NCBI GenBank assembly: GCA_003511825.1
Contig: DOIU01000118.1
Coordinates: 1-14,207 of the forward strand
DNA: 14,207 nucleotides
Reading direction: 5' to 3'
DNA from: Gammaproteobacteria bacterium
Lineage (GTDB): Bacteria > Pseudomonadota > Gammaproteobacteria > Granulosicoccales > Granulosicoccaceae
How positions within the stretch are numbered: position 1 is the first letter of the stretch; the number at the start of each line of letters is the position of its first letter. The translations under genes were made by a program, and so were the position numbers. The notes under the pieces were generated by a model. The model made no database searches. It was not told the origin of the DNA and saw nothing but the letters and a program-made list of their open reading frames with translations. This document shows, piece after piece, positions 1 through 6,249 of the stretch.

Positions 1-723
1 TCGCTCAACAGCAAGCGGCAGTTCTTCGAAATTGGCGATGTGATGGCTGCCTTAAAAGGCGTCCAACGCGGCCATTTATCATTATCTGTCGCCACCACTG
101 CTAACTCGTTCGCCACCGCCCTCCTTGCAGCTTTTACGCAGCAATATCCCGAAGTGACGTTTTCTCTGGACATCACCAACCGCAAATCCTTGCTTGATCA
201 GCTCGCCCATAACGAGACAGACCTCGTCATCATGGGGCAACCTCCGGCGGAGATGGCGCTGGTCTCAAAGGCGTTTATGGAAAACCCACTGGTCATCATC
301 GCCTCCCCTGAGCATCCGCTGGCCAAGAGTCAAAGCACCATTCCCTGGAGTCGCTTACAGGACGAATCCTTCGTTGTTCGCGAACAAGTCTCCGGAACCC
401 GTATCGCCATGGAACGCTATTTCAAGGCCAAGGACATTCGCCTGAAGATTGCCATGGAAACCACATCAAACTCCGCAATTAAGACCGCCGTTGCTGCGAA
501 TCTCGGGCTCGGCCTGGTGTCATTCCATACGCTGGAGCTCGAACTGGCGCTGAATCGCGTGCGCATTCTGGATGTTGAAGACTTTCCTATCATGCGTCAC
601 TGGCACGTGGTGCATACCCCCTCCAAACGACTCTCGCCTGTGGCCAAGGCGTTCTTAAAATTCCTCGCCAGTGATGAGGCAGCCCCCATGCTCAGTTTCA
701 AAATCCCTGAATTTAGCGTGTAG
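1..723 (+). CDS. cbbR: CbbR-type LysR transcriptional regulator, 3' part
   Basis: This is the effector-binding half of a LysR-family regulator. The frame is open from base 1, so the N-terminal winged-helix DNA-binding domain lies outside the window. The visible part starts just after the linker helix and shows the periplasmic-binding-like fold typical of CbbR: LKGVQRGHLSLSVATTA, then NETDLVIMGQPP, ENPLVIIASPEHPLA, a VREQVSGTR segment, NSAIKTAVAANLGLGLVS and, near the end, EDFPIMRHWHVVHTPSKRLSP. The last segment is, in my recall, characteristic of CbbR-like proteins rather than generic LysR members. CbbR proteins sense metabolites such as NADPH, RuBP or PEP and control Calvin-cycle operons. 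Here it sits upstream of cbbQ in the same direction, next to an AT-rich dyad region that may be its target. The LysR C-terminal call is near certain; the CbbR subtype is inferred from these motifs and the carboxysome context. Confidence 0.88.
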   Translation, partial: SLNSKRQFFEIGDVMAALKGVQRGHLSLSVATTANSFATALLAAFTQQYPEVTFSLDITNRKSLLDQLAHNETDLVIMGQPPAEMALVSKAFMENPLVIIASPEHPLAKSQSTIPWSRLQDESFVVREQVSGTRIAMERYFKAKDIRLKIAMETTSNSAIKTAVAANLGLGLVSFHTLELELALNRVRILDVEDFPIMRHWHVVHTPSKRLSPVAKAFLKFLASDEAAPMLSFKIPEFSV

Positions 724-753
724 TGCTCTGCAACGATCAGATGCCCTCACAGG

Positions 754-810
754 ATCATAATTAATTTCTATGTATTTTATATAAAATGCTTAATTTTAAT
801 TATGATTAAG
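754..810. promoter_or_regulatory. AT-rich operator-like block with nested dyads
   Basis: Three nested inverted repeats are packed into 57 bp of AT-rich DNA between cbbR and the next gene. An 11-bp perfect arm ATCATAATTAA (754-764) has its exact reverse complement at 796-806. Between them lies a 14-bp perfect palindrome, ATTTTATATAAAAT (774-787). The right arm is overlapped by CTTAAT (789-794) paired with ATTAAG (805-810). LysR regulators such as CbbR bind paired AT-rich T-N11-A dyads about this far apart, so this is the best operator candidate for the cbbQ-side genes. A -10-like TATAAA occurs at 780-785, but I see no convincing -35. The symmetry is directly visible; CbbR binding is inference. 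Confidence 0.5.
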
Positions 811-847
811 TTGCGCCAGAATATCCCCAATAAAAAAATTCATCGCT

Positions 848-868
848 GCGATTGAGAACAACAATCGC
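848..868 (+). other. Perfect hairpin in the leader
   Basis: GCGATTG (848-854) and CAATCGC (862-868) form a perfect 7-bp stem with a 7-nt loop, about 100 bp upstream of the 104-aa gene. No T-tract follows, so it is not a standard terminator. It could be a leader structure or a second protein-binding dyad. Confidence 0.35.
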
Positions 869-966
869 GGTGTCTGTCGGGGATACACGAAGCGGCCAAT
901 GGCTTTCTGGTTTCATTGTGCGAGCGTGGACTTCTGGCAAAGACAGCGCAATGAGGGCCTTTAGCC

Positions 967-1281
967 ATGCCCAAGCATGAGAAAAAGTACGTCGGCCTCA
1001 CCCACGAAATCCGAGGCGGTATGACGCCAATCGGTAAGGCGATTCGCGATGCTTGGGTGTTCGACCTAATTCCTGAAGAAGAGACCTGCGAGGGTTGGCA
1101 CTACGACGCCATCAACGCCCTGATTCAGCAAGTCAATCAGGAGTGGGACAAACACGGCTGCCTGGTCAGCCAGCTACCCCCGCCCTTGCTCGCGCGACAT
1201 CAGCGCATACACGACAACGCCATCCAACAAGCCATCAACGCGGGGTGGAGCGGTGAAGACGAAATCCGAGACGACGATTAA
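967..1281 (+). CDS. Unrecognised small protein (104 aa) upstream of cbbQ
   Basis: I do not recognise this protein. It is acidic, especially at the end (GEDEIRDDD), soluble-looking, with no signal peptide or membrane segment. Visible traits are an early GLTHEIRGGMTPIGKAIRDA segment, a single Cys in EEETCEGWHYD, an amphipathic stretch around INALIQQVNQEWDKHG, a PPPLL turn and a second helix RHQRIHDNAIQQAINAGW. A GAGGG ribosome site lies nine bases before the ATG. The stop is only 32 bp before cbbQ, so the two are almost certainly cotranscribed, and codon use resembles the neighbours. The position suggests a link to the CbbQO activase or to regulation of this operon, but that is only context. 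I am confident it is a real gene and have no function to offer. Confidence 0.75.
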   Translation: MPKHEKKYVGLTHEIRGGMTPIGKAIRDAWVFDLIPEEETCEGWHYDAINALIQQVNQEWDKHGCLVSQLPPPLLARHQRIHDNAIQQAINAGWSGEDEIRDDD

Positions 1282-1313
1282 CGACGACGATCAGCAATGA
1301 ATACAGGAATGTT

Positions 1314-2129
1314 ATGTCTAAATTCAGCATAGATACAGGACAATACAACGTCAGCACCGAACCCTACTACGAACCAGTAGGCAATGAAATCGCCCTGTAT
1401 GAAGCAGCCTACCAAGTGCGGATGCCCATGATGCTGAAAGGCCCGACGGGCTGTGGCAAATCCCGATTTGTCGAGTACATGGCTTGGCGACTCCAGCGCC
1501 CCCTGGTCACGGTGGCATGCAATGAAGACATGACCGCCTCTGATCTGGTTGGACGCTTTCTGCTCGACAGAGACGGTACACAATGGCAAGACGGCCCCCT
1601 AGCGACTGCCGCACGCATCGGTGCCATCTGCTATCTCGACGAAATCGTTGAGGCACGCCAAGACACGACCGTCGCCATACATCCTCTGACCGATCACAGA
1701 CGCACCCTGCCACTCGACAAGAAGGGTGAATTGATTGAGGCACATCCTGATTTTCAATTGGTCATTTCCTACAACCCTGGTTACCAGAGCCTGATGAAGG
1801 ACCTGAAACAGTCGACCAAGCAACGCTTCGGCGCATTAGACTTTGGCTACCCCACCGAAGAAAAGGAAGTGACCATCGTGGCCCACGAATCCGGCGTCGA
1901 TACCACGACAGCCACGAAGTTGGTTCACATTGCACAACGCGCCAGAAACCTGAAAGGGCATGGACTTGACGAGGGTATATCCACTCGCCTACTCGTTTAT
2001 GCGGGCCAGCTCATCAGCAAAGGCATCACACCCGAAGCGGCTTGCATCATGACCATGGTCACCCCCTTAACGGATGACCCCGATATGCAGGATACCTTGA
2101 ACGCCGCCGTGCAGACATTTTTCGGATAA
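1314..2129 (+). CDS. cbbQ: Rubisco activase AAA+ subunit CbbQ
   Basis: This is a MoxR-family AAA+ ATPase that, with CbbO, removes inhibitory sugar phosphates from Rubisco active sites; CbbQ forms the hexameric motor. At 271 aa it matches usual CbbQ length. Visible motifs are Walker A GPTGCGKS (residues 43-50), Walker B ICYLDE (about 105-110) followed by the MoxR/CbbQ-type VEARQDTTVAIHPLTDHRR, a sensor-1 segment SYNPGYQS with Asn154, and basic residues in KQSTKQRF (about 166-172) where an arginine finger is expected. An AGGA ribosome site precedes the ATG. The gene follows the small 104-aa gene closely. Unusually, its partner cbbO is not adjacent but about 4 kb away on the opposite strand. NirQ/NorQ proteins are close relatives, but the carboxysome context and a CbbO in the window make CbbQ the clear choice. 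Confidence 0.95.
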   Translation: MSKFSIDTGQYNVSTEPYYEPVGNEIALYEAAYQVRMPMMLKGPTGCGKSRFVEYMAWRLQRPLVTVACNEDMTASDLVGRFLLDRDGTQWQDGPLATAARIGAICYLDEIVEARQDTTVAIHPLTDHRRTLPLDKKGELIEAHPDFQLVISYNPGYQSLMKDLKQSTKQRFGALDFGYPTEEKEVTIVAHESGVDTTTATKLVHIAQRARNLKGHGLDEGISTRLLVYAGQLISKGITPEAACIMTMVTPLTDDPDMQDTLNAAVQTFFG

Positions 2130-2266
2130 CGACTGTTCGCCTTGGTATGTCGATGGAAAACCAATAACACAGGACCGTGCTGACTGCTCGGCCACGAATG
2201 GCACCTCACTGAACCCTGGCAGTCATCACCGCCGTCGCTCTTCAGGAGAGCCTCCGAGTAGAGACT

Positions 2267-3955
2267 ATGCAGGTTTTTAACGAAATACACTTGAGAAATA
2301 TACGCGGGGATGTCTTTGGCGGCATTACCGCCGCCGTGGTAGCACTGCCGATGGCACTGGCCTTCGGCGTTGCCTCAGGTGCCGGGGCCGAGGCAGGTAT
2401 CTACGGTGCTATTCTCGTCGGCTTGTTTGCCGCCTTATTCGGCGGTTCCTCAACGTTGATTTCTGAACCCACCGGACCAATGACCGTGGTATTCACCGCT
2501 GTATTGGCCACGCTCATCGCTTCTGACCCCGAAGATGGCAAGGCTATCGCCTTTACCGTTGTCATCATGGCAGGTTTGTTCCAGATTTTGTTTGGCTTAC
2601 TCAAGCTCGGGAAGTATGTCACGCTGATGCCCTACTCCGTGATCTCGGGCTTCATGTCTGGCATCGGTGTTATCCTGATAATACTACAGCTCGGCCCCCT
2701 ACTCGGTCATGCCGCTCCGGTCGGCGGCGTGCTGGGTACCCTATCGAGCCTGCCCGATCTGATCGGTCAAATACGCATGCCCGAACTGTTATTGGCGACC
2801 ATGACTATCGCCATTTTGTTTTTCACACCCGCCAAGCTGAGGAAAATCGTACCCGCGCAATTGGTCGCCCTTGTCGTTGGCACGCTGGTGTCGGTATGGT
2901 TTTTAGACAACCTCGACTTGCGACGTATTGGGGAAATACCCACGGGTCTGCCGACGCTGCAGCTGCCAACATTCAGCGCTGAACAGTGGCGAATGATGCT
3001 GGTTGATGCCATTGCGTTGGGCATGCTGGGTTGTATCGACGCATTGCTCACCTCAGTGATCGCCGACAGCATGACCGGCAAGCGCCACAACTCTGACAAA
3101 GAACTGTTCGGTCAAGGGTTGGGCAATGTCATGTCAGGGTTATTCGGTGGCTTGCCCGGCGCCGGTGCCACTATGGGTACTGTGGTCAACATACAGGCGG
3201 GCGCGCGCACTGCGTTATCGAGCCTGGTCAGGGTGGCCATTCTTGTCGTAGTTGTATTATGGGCCGCCGATATCACGGCAACGATTCCACTGGCGGTGTT
3301 GGCGGGCATTGCACTGAAAGTCGGGCTCAATATCATTGACTGGCATTTTCTGAGACGCGCGCATCGCCTATCAGCCAAAGGCGCGATGATCACTTATGCG
3401 GTGATCGTTCTGACGGTGTTTGTCGATTTGATCGTGGCCGTCGGTATCGGCCTGTTTGTCGCCAACATCATGACGGTAACCAAGCTATCGCGGTTACAGG
3501 CAGACGATGTCAATGCCGTGAACAATCCGAACGATGGCGCCATCGCGCTCTCGCAAGAGGAAAAAGCACTGCTGGAGTCAGGCCAGGCACAGGTGTTACT
3601 CATGCATTTACGCGGGGCGATGATCTTCGGCTCTTCGCGCCTTATTCTGCAAAAGAGTGCTGATGCGGGTGACTTTCAGTCATTGATACTTGATCTCAAA
3701 GACGTTACCCATCTCGGTGTTTCCGCATCACTGGCGTTGGAAGAAGTGATCACGACAATGAAAAAATCCGGGAAATCGGTGTTTCTCGCCGGCTTAGGTG
3801 GGCAACCGCTGGAGCGGCTCAGGAAGTTCGGCATGCTAGACAAGATGTCAGAGGAACACATTGTCTCGGAAAGACAACAGGCCTTAAAACGCGCCGTGTC
3901 TGTCGTCCATCAAGGTGCCCCTGCCATCGGCGGCAGACCAGCAACATCCGTCTAA
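2267..3955 (+). CDS. SulP-family anion transporter with STAS domain, probable bicarbonate importer
   Basis: A 562-aa inner-membrane SulP (SLC26-like) permease. The N-terminus shows the family hallmark, a short cytosolic start (RNIRGDVFGGITAAVVALP) leading into hydrophobic helices rich in Gly and Ala, then SEPTGPMTVVF. Many further membrane segments run to about residue 405. A cytosolic STAS domain occupies roughly residues 445-545, with the diagnostic strand-turn LILDLKDVTHLGVSAS near residue 474. The product ends with tandem stops TAA TAA. SulP proteins carry sulfate, bicarbonate and other anions; the cyanobacterial BicA bicarbonate transporter belongs here, and SulP genes near carboxysome operons of sulfur chemolithoautotrophs are implicated in carbon uptake. 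With a carbonic anhydrase gene next downstream, bicarbonate is the likeliest substrate, though sequence alone cannot exclude sulfate. No strong ribosome site sits at normal distance (AGGAG is 17 bp upstream). Confidence 0.9.
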   Translation: MQVFNEIHLRNIRGDVFGGITAAVVALPMALAFGVASGAGAEAGIYGAILVGLFAALFGGSSTLISEPTGPMTVVFTAVLATLIASDPEDGKAIAFTVVIMAGLFQILFGLLKLGKYVTLMPYSVISGFMSGIGVILIILQLGPLLGHAAPVGGVLGTLSSLPDLIGQIRMPELLLATMTIAILFFTPAKLRKIVPAQLVALVVGTLVSVWFLDNLDLRRIGEIPTGLPTLQLPTFSAEQWRMMLVDAIALGMLGCIDALLTSVIADSMTGKRHNSDKELFGQGLGNVMSGLFGGLPGAGATMGTVVNIQAGARTALSSLVRVAILVVVVLWAADITATIPLAVLAGIALKVGLNIIDWHFLRRAHRLSAKGAMITYAVIVLTVFVDLIVAVGIGLFVANIMTVTKLSRLQADDVNAVNNPNDGAIALSQEEKALLESGQAQVLLMHLRGAMIFGSSRLILQKSADAGDFQSLILDLKDVTHLGVSASLALEEVITTMKKSGKSVFLAGLGGQPLERLRKFGMLDKMSEEHIVSERQQALKRAVSVVHQGAPAIGGRPATSV

Positions 3956-3962
3956 TAAATCG

Positions 3963-3992
3963 GCTGTAGTCATTTTGTAGTCATTCTACAGC
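3963..3992 (+). other. Direct repeat with competing hairpins after sulP
   Basis: The 10-bp sequence TGTAGTCATT is repeated exactly at 3965-3974 and 3976-3985. GCTGTAG (3963-3969) pairs perfectly with CTACAGC (3986-3992), while the second repeat copy can instead pair TGTAG (3976-3980) with CTACA (3986-3990). It lies seven bases after the sulP stop, where a transcript end is expected, but there is no T-tract and it is a weak terminator candidate. Confidence 0.35.
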
Positions 3993-4413
3993 AAGCAGCT
4001 ATAACGCCGTCCCTGAGCCAACACAGTCCTGCTGAATGTTACCTAATCACCGTTCTCCTTGCTAACAAGCACAATTTCATACAAAACATCAGCGATAAAT
4101 TTGGCAATGCCAACAATCATTCACTGCTTACCTGCGGCAAACTCGCGTCACTAACAGCGCAGAGTGCTCGGTGTGAAATCACGCGCAAGCCTGTAAAGTC
4201 GCTGCGAATGAGCCCTGTGGAAAAACCAAAAACGTCTCCCTCATAAACATCTGTTCAGGCAAGAAAATGCTGTGCGTCTGGACGCGATTGCGCGCAATAA
4301 TAAACACGACGCATGTCCTGAACAAACACACCTGTGTGCTGCAAATGCCCGTTTACGCAATCGCTCGTCGCTCACAATTTCCAAATCAATACCGCTCTGC
4401 TAAAGACTCATTT

Positions 4414-4458
4414 TGACGCGCTGCGTCACTTGGCGATAAATTCTCGTACTGATATGAT
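4414..4458 (+). promoter_or_regulatory. Probable sigma-70 promoter and dyad for the carbonic anhydrase gene
   Basis: TTGGCG (4430-4435) and TATGAT (4453-4458) are separated by exactly 17 bp and match the sigma-70 consensus at four and five of six positions. Immediately upstream, TGACGC (4414-4419) and GCGTCA (4423-4428) form a perfect dyad with a 3-bp centre, a plausible operator touching the -35 box. A second, overlapping promoter (TTGACG 4413-4418, GATAAA 4435-4440, spacing 16) is also possible. The start codon is about 30 bp downstream. Confidence 0.5.
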
Positions 4459-4486
4459 TTAATTTTTCAATGACACAGGAGACACT

Positions 4487-5104
4487 ATGAGCGGCGGCCT
4501 TGAACAGATATTTTCCCGCAATCGAGTCTGGTCGGAGGACGTGCGACAGCGAGACCCCGAGTACTTTTCGCGCCTATCGCAACAACAAACACCCGAGTAT
4601 CTCTGGATTGGTTGCTCGGATAGCCGTGTGCCCGCGAACCAGATTATTGACCTGCCACCGGGGGAAGTTTTTGTCCATCGCAACATCGCCAACATGGTGG
4701 TCCACACCGATCTCAATTGCCTCTCTGTACTGCACTACGCCGTGCATGTGCTCAGAGTCCAACACGTCATTGTCTGCGGCCATTACGGCTGTGGTGGTAT
4801 TGCCGCCGCGATGGATAACCAACAACACGGCCTGATCGACAACTGGTTGCGCCATATACAGGACGTGATCCGATTACACCGTGATGAGTTGGATGCGCTG
4901 GATTCCCCCACAGATCGCGTTGATCGTCTGTGCGAGCTGAACGTCACCGAGCAAGTGCGCAACCTGTGCCAATCTTCCGTCATGCGTCGCGCGTGGGAGG
5001 CCGGCATCCAGGTCGCCGTTCATGGCGTCATTTATCGACTTGAGGACGGCTTGCTGCAAGACCTGGGGGTCTCACGCAACGGTATTGAAGAGCTGGACGC
5101 TTAA
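4487..5104 (+). CDS. Beta-class carbonic anhydrase, cytosolic type
   Basis: This zinc enzyme interconverts CO2 and bicarbonate. At 205 aa it has the compact bacterial beta-class fold with all key residues: Cys43, Asp45 and Arg47 in IGCSDSRVPANQI, and His99 and Cys102 in CGHYGCGG. That is two Cys and one His for zinc plus the Asp-Arg catalytic dyad. The spacing follows the Can-type enzymes of E. coli almost residue for residue. There is no signal peptide, so it should be cytosolic. AGGAG lies eight bases before the ATG, and a good promoter is just upstream. It stands between a SulP transporter and mcdAB, and it is distinct from the carboxysomal CsoSCA in this window. A free cytosolic carbonic anhydrase is normally harmful to a CO2-concentrating mechanism, so its role here (membrane-coupled, low level, or for growth at high CO2) is an open point. 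Confidence 0.95.
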   Translation: MSGGLEQIFSRNRVWSEDVRQRDPEYFSRLSQQQTPEYLWIGCSDSRVPANQIIDLPPGEVFVHRNIANMVVHTDLNCLSVLHYAVHVLRVQHVIVCGHYGCGGIAAAMDNQQHGLIDNWLRHIQDVIRLHRDELDALDSPTDRVDRLCELNVTEQVRNLCQSSVMRRAWEAGIQVAVHGVIYRLEDGLLQDLGVSRNGIEELDA

Positions 5105-5114
5105 GTCGCTTTAG

Positions 5115-5129
5115 GGCGGAGCGTCCGCC
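5115..5129 (+). terminator. GC-rich hairpin after the carbonic anhydrase gene
   Basis: GGCGGA (5115-5120) and TCCGCC (5124-5129) form a perfect 6-bp stem with a 3-nt loop, ten bases after the stop codon. Its position suits a transcript end, but no T-run follows, so it may act with Rho or only protect the 3' end. Confidence 0.4.
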
Positions 5130-5155
5130 GCAACGAGAATAGACTGTCGCTGTCA

Positions 5156-5174
5156 CTTGGCCGAAACAGCCAAG
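5156..5174 (+). other. Second perfect hairpin in the CA-mcdA gap
   Basis: CTTGGC (5156-5161) and GCCAAG (5169-5174) form a perfect 6-bp stem around a 7-nt loop. It lies between two other perfect hairpins. No T-run follows. Confidence 0.35.
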
Positions 5175-5194
5175 CCTCTGCAAACACCATGAAT

Positions 5195-5216
5195 CACCCG
5201 CAGAACTTTGCGGGTG
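5195..5216 (+). terminator. Strong hairpin upstream of mcdA
   Basis: CACCCGCA (5195-5202) and TGCGGGTG (5209-5216) form a perfect 8-bp stem with a 6-nt loop, the most stable structure in this gap. It is followed by GCAAACCTCTTTCC, which is pyrimidine-rich but lacks a clean T-tract. It is a plausible terminator of the carbonic anhydrase transcript, or a leader element of mcdAB. Confidence 0.4.
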
Positions 5217-5354
5217 GCAAACCTCTTTCCAGACCACACGCCTTGTATTCAAGGTCTCTCACGGCAATCGACTCGTCAAGAAAAAGACCGTATAGTGGCT
5301 CGTAACCTCAATAAGGTCTACAATCTAGGTGTACCCAAAAAAGCGACTCTATTA

Positions 5355-5981
5355 ATGCGTGTTATTGCGTTGATCGGTAACAAAGGCGGGGCTGGGAAAA
5401 CAACGTTAGCCATTAATATGGCAACTGTGCTTAACCAGGAAGCCCCCACCTTATTGCTCGACGCAGACCCTCAGGGTTCAGCCCTGCATTGGTCTGCAAT
5501 GCTTGAAGGTGAAAACATTCCCGAGGTCATCGACGCCACTGATAATACAACTACCGTCATCAATACTCACAAAGACCGCGCAAGCCATGTGTTGGTGGAT
5601 TGCCCACCGCAACTCCATGCGCCGCAAACTCGGGAGGCGCTGCAACATGTCGATTTAGCGCTGATTCCGGTATTACCTTCTCCCCTAGATCTTTGGGCCT
5701 CTGTGGCCGTGGGGGACACGATTGCCGACATAAAAAAAGAAAATCCAGGCTTACAAGCACTGCTCGTGATTAACCAACTTGAGCCCCGCACCCGCCTATC
5801 TCGGATGGTACAGAGTGCTATTCAGGAATTGGATATACCGGTTGCCACCACCACACTGCATCGCCGGATGGTCTATCGGTCCAGTGTGCTGGAGGGAAAA
5901 AGCGTGGCCCAAATGGGCAGCATCGGCGCAGCAGCCGCCGATGAAATCGATCGTCTACTTGCAGAGGTAAGCGCCTTATGA
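5355..5981 (+). CDS. mcdA: ParA-type ATPase McdA, carboxysome positioning
   Basis: McdA is a ParA-family ATPase that coats the nucleoid; McdB on the carboxysome removes it, and the moving gradients space carboxysomes evenly. The chosen start gives 208 aa beginning MRVIALIGNKGGAGKTT. It carries the deviant Walker A KGGAGKT (residues 10-16, signature Lys10 and Lys15), the A' motif LLLDADPQGS (34-42) and Walker B VLVDCPP (79-85). The signature lysine is kept, as in proteobacterial alpha-McdA and unlike the S. elongatus protein. The frame is open upstream to an ATG at 5208, but that 49-residue extension would cover a stable hairpin and is not ParA-like, so 5355 is preferred. No clear ribosome site is seen there; TACAAT at 5319-5324 may be a -10 box. 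It overlaps mcdB by ATGA. Its neighbours make chromosome or plasmid partition unlikely. Confidence 0.9.
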   Translation: MRVIALIGNKGGAGKTTLAINMATVLNQEAPTLLLDADPQGSALHWSAMLEGENIPEVIDATDNTTTVINTHKDRASHVLVDCPPQLHAPQTREALQHVDLALIPVLPSPLDLWASVAVGDTIADIKKENPGLQALLVINQLEPRTRLSRMVQSAIQELDIPVATTTLHRRMVYRSSVLEGKSVAQMGSIGAAAADEIDRLLAEVSAL

Positions 5982-6220
5982 ACACCCTCGACAAATCCAG
6001 CCAACAGTTAATCAACTCTATTCGAAAAACCAAGGCAGGCCCCGACACCGCAGCTGTCGTCGCCGCCACTCGGCAAGCCAGCAAGACGACAGCATCGCCC
6101 CGCAAAAAGACACGTACTCTGCGCAGCGCGTCATCCACCCAACCCAAGACAGGTACTTCACAAGCACACCTGATTGGCGCCAATCCTTATCCTGACGGGA
6201 GCCAGGTCTGGCCTGACTAG
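5978..6220 (+). CDS. mcdB: McdB, carboxysome adaptor of the McdA gradient
   Basis: A small basic protein of 80 aa, rich in Lys, Thr, Ser and Ala, predicted to be mostly disordered. It ends in a distinct tail, LIGANPYPDGSQVWPD. Alpha-type McdB proteins are short, poorly conserved, encoded directly after mcdA, and carry a near-C-terminal tryptophan reported to be invariant and needed for contact with carboxysomes; this Trp is third from the end. The start codon overlaps the mcdA stop as ATGA, implying translational coupling. The call rests on position, size, composition and the tail, not on a folded domain. The same W-P-D ending occurs in the 83-aa protein encoded at 8680-8931 on the other strand. 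The gene ends 29 bp from the convergent cbbO stop codon. Confidence 0.82.
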   Translation: MNTLDKSSQQLINSIRKTKAGPDTAAVVAATRQASKTTASPRKKTRTLRSASSTQPKTGTSQAHLIGANPYPDGSQVWPD

Positions 6221-6249
6221 GCGCCTGCCCTTTACCAAGAGAACGGTAG

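Larger units (their letters stand above)
3956..4486. other. 531-bp intergenic region without a gene
   Basis: No convincing reading frame, tRNA or insertion element is seen here. The region is less GC-rich than its neighbours. It holds the competing hairpins after sulP (3963-3992), a perfect 12-bp palindrome ATTGCGCGCAAT (4287-4298), a CACAC-CT-GTGTG dyad near 4330, and the promoter and operator-like dyad of the carbonic anhydrase gene (4414-4458). The length and the good promoter suggest that the carbonic anhydrase gene is transcribed separately from sulP. Confidence 0.6.

Noticed and set aside
4060..4300. Possible small gene or pseudogene in the sulP-carbonic anhydrase gap
   Set aside because: No frame of useful length, ribosome site or recognisable residue is visible in either direction.
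5208..5354. In-frame N-terminal extension of mcdA starting at 5208 (49 more residues)
   Set aside because: ParA-family proteins begin directly at the MRVIALIGNKGG strand; the extension has no ribosome site, its ATG lies in an 8-bp hairpin, and its sequence is not domain-like.
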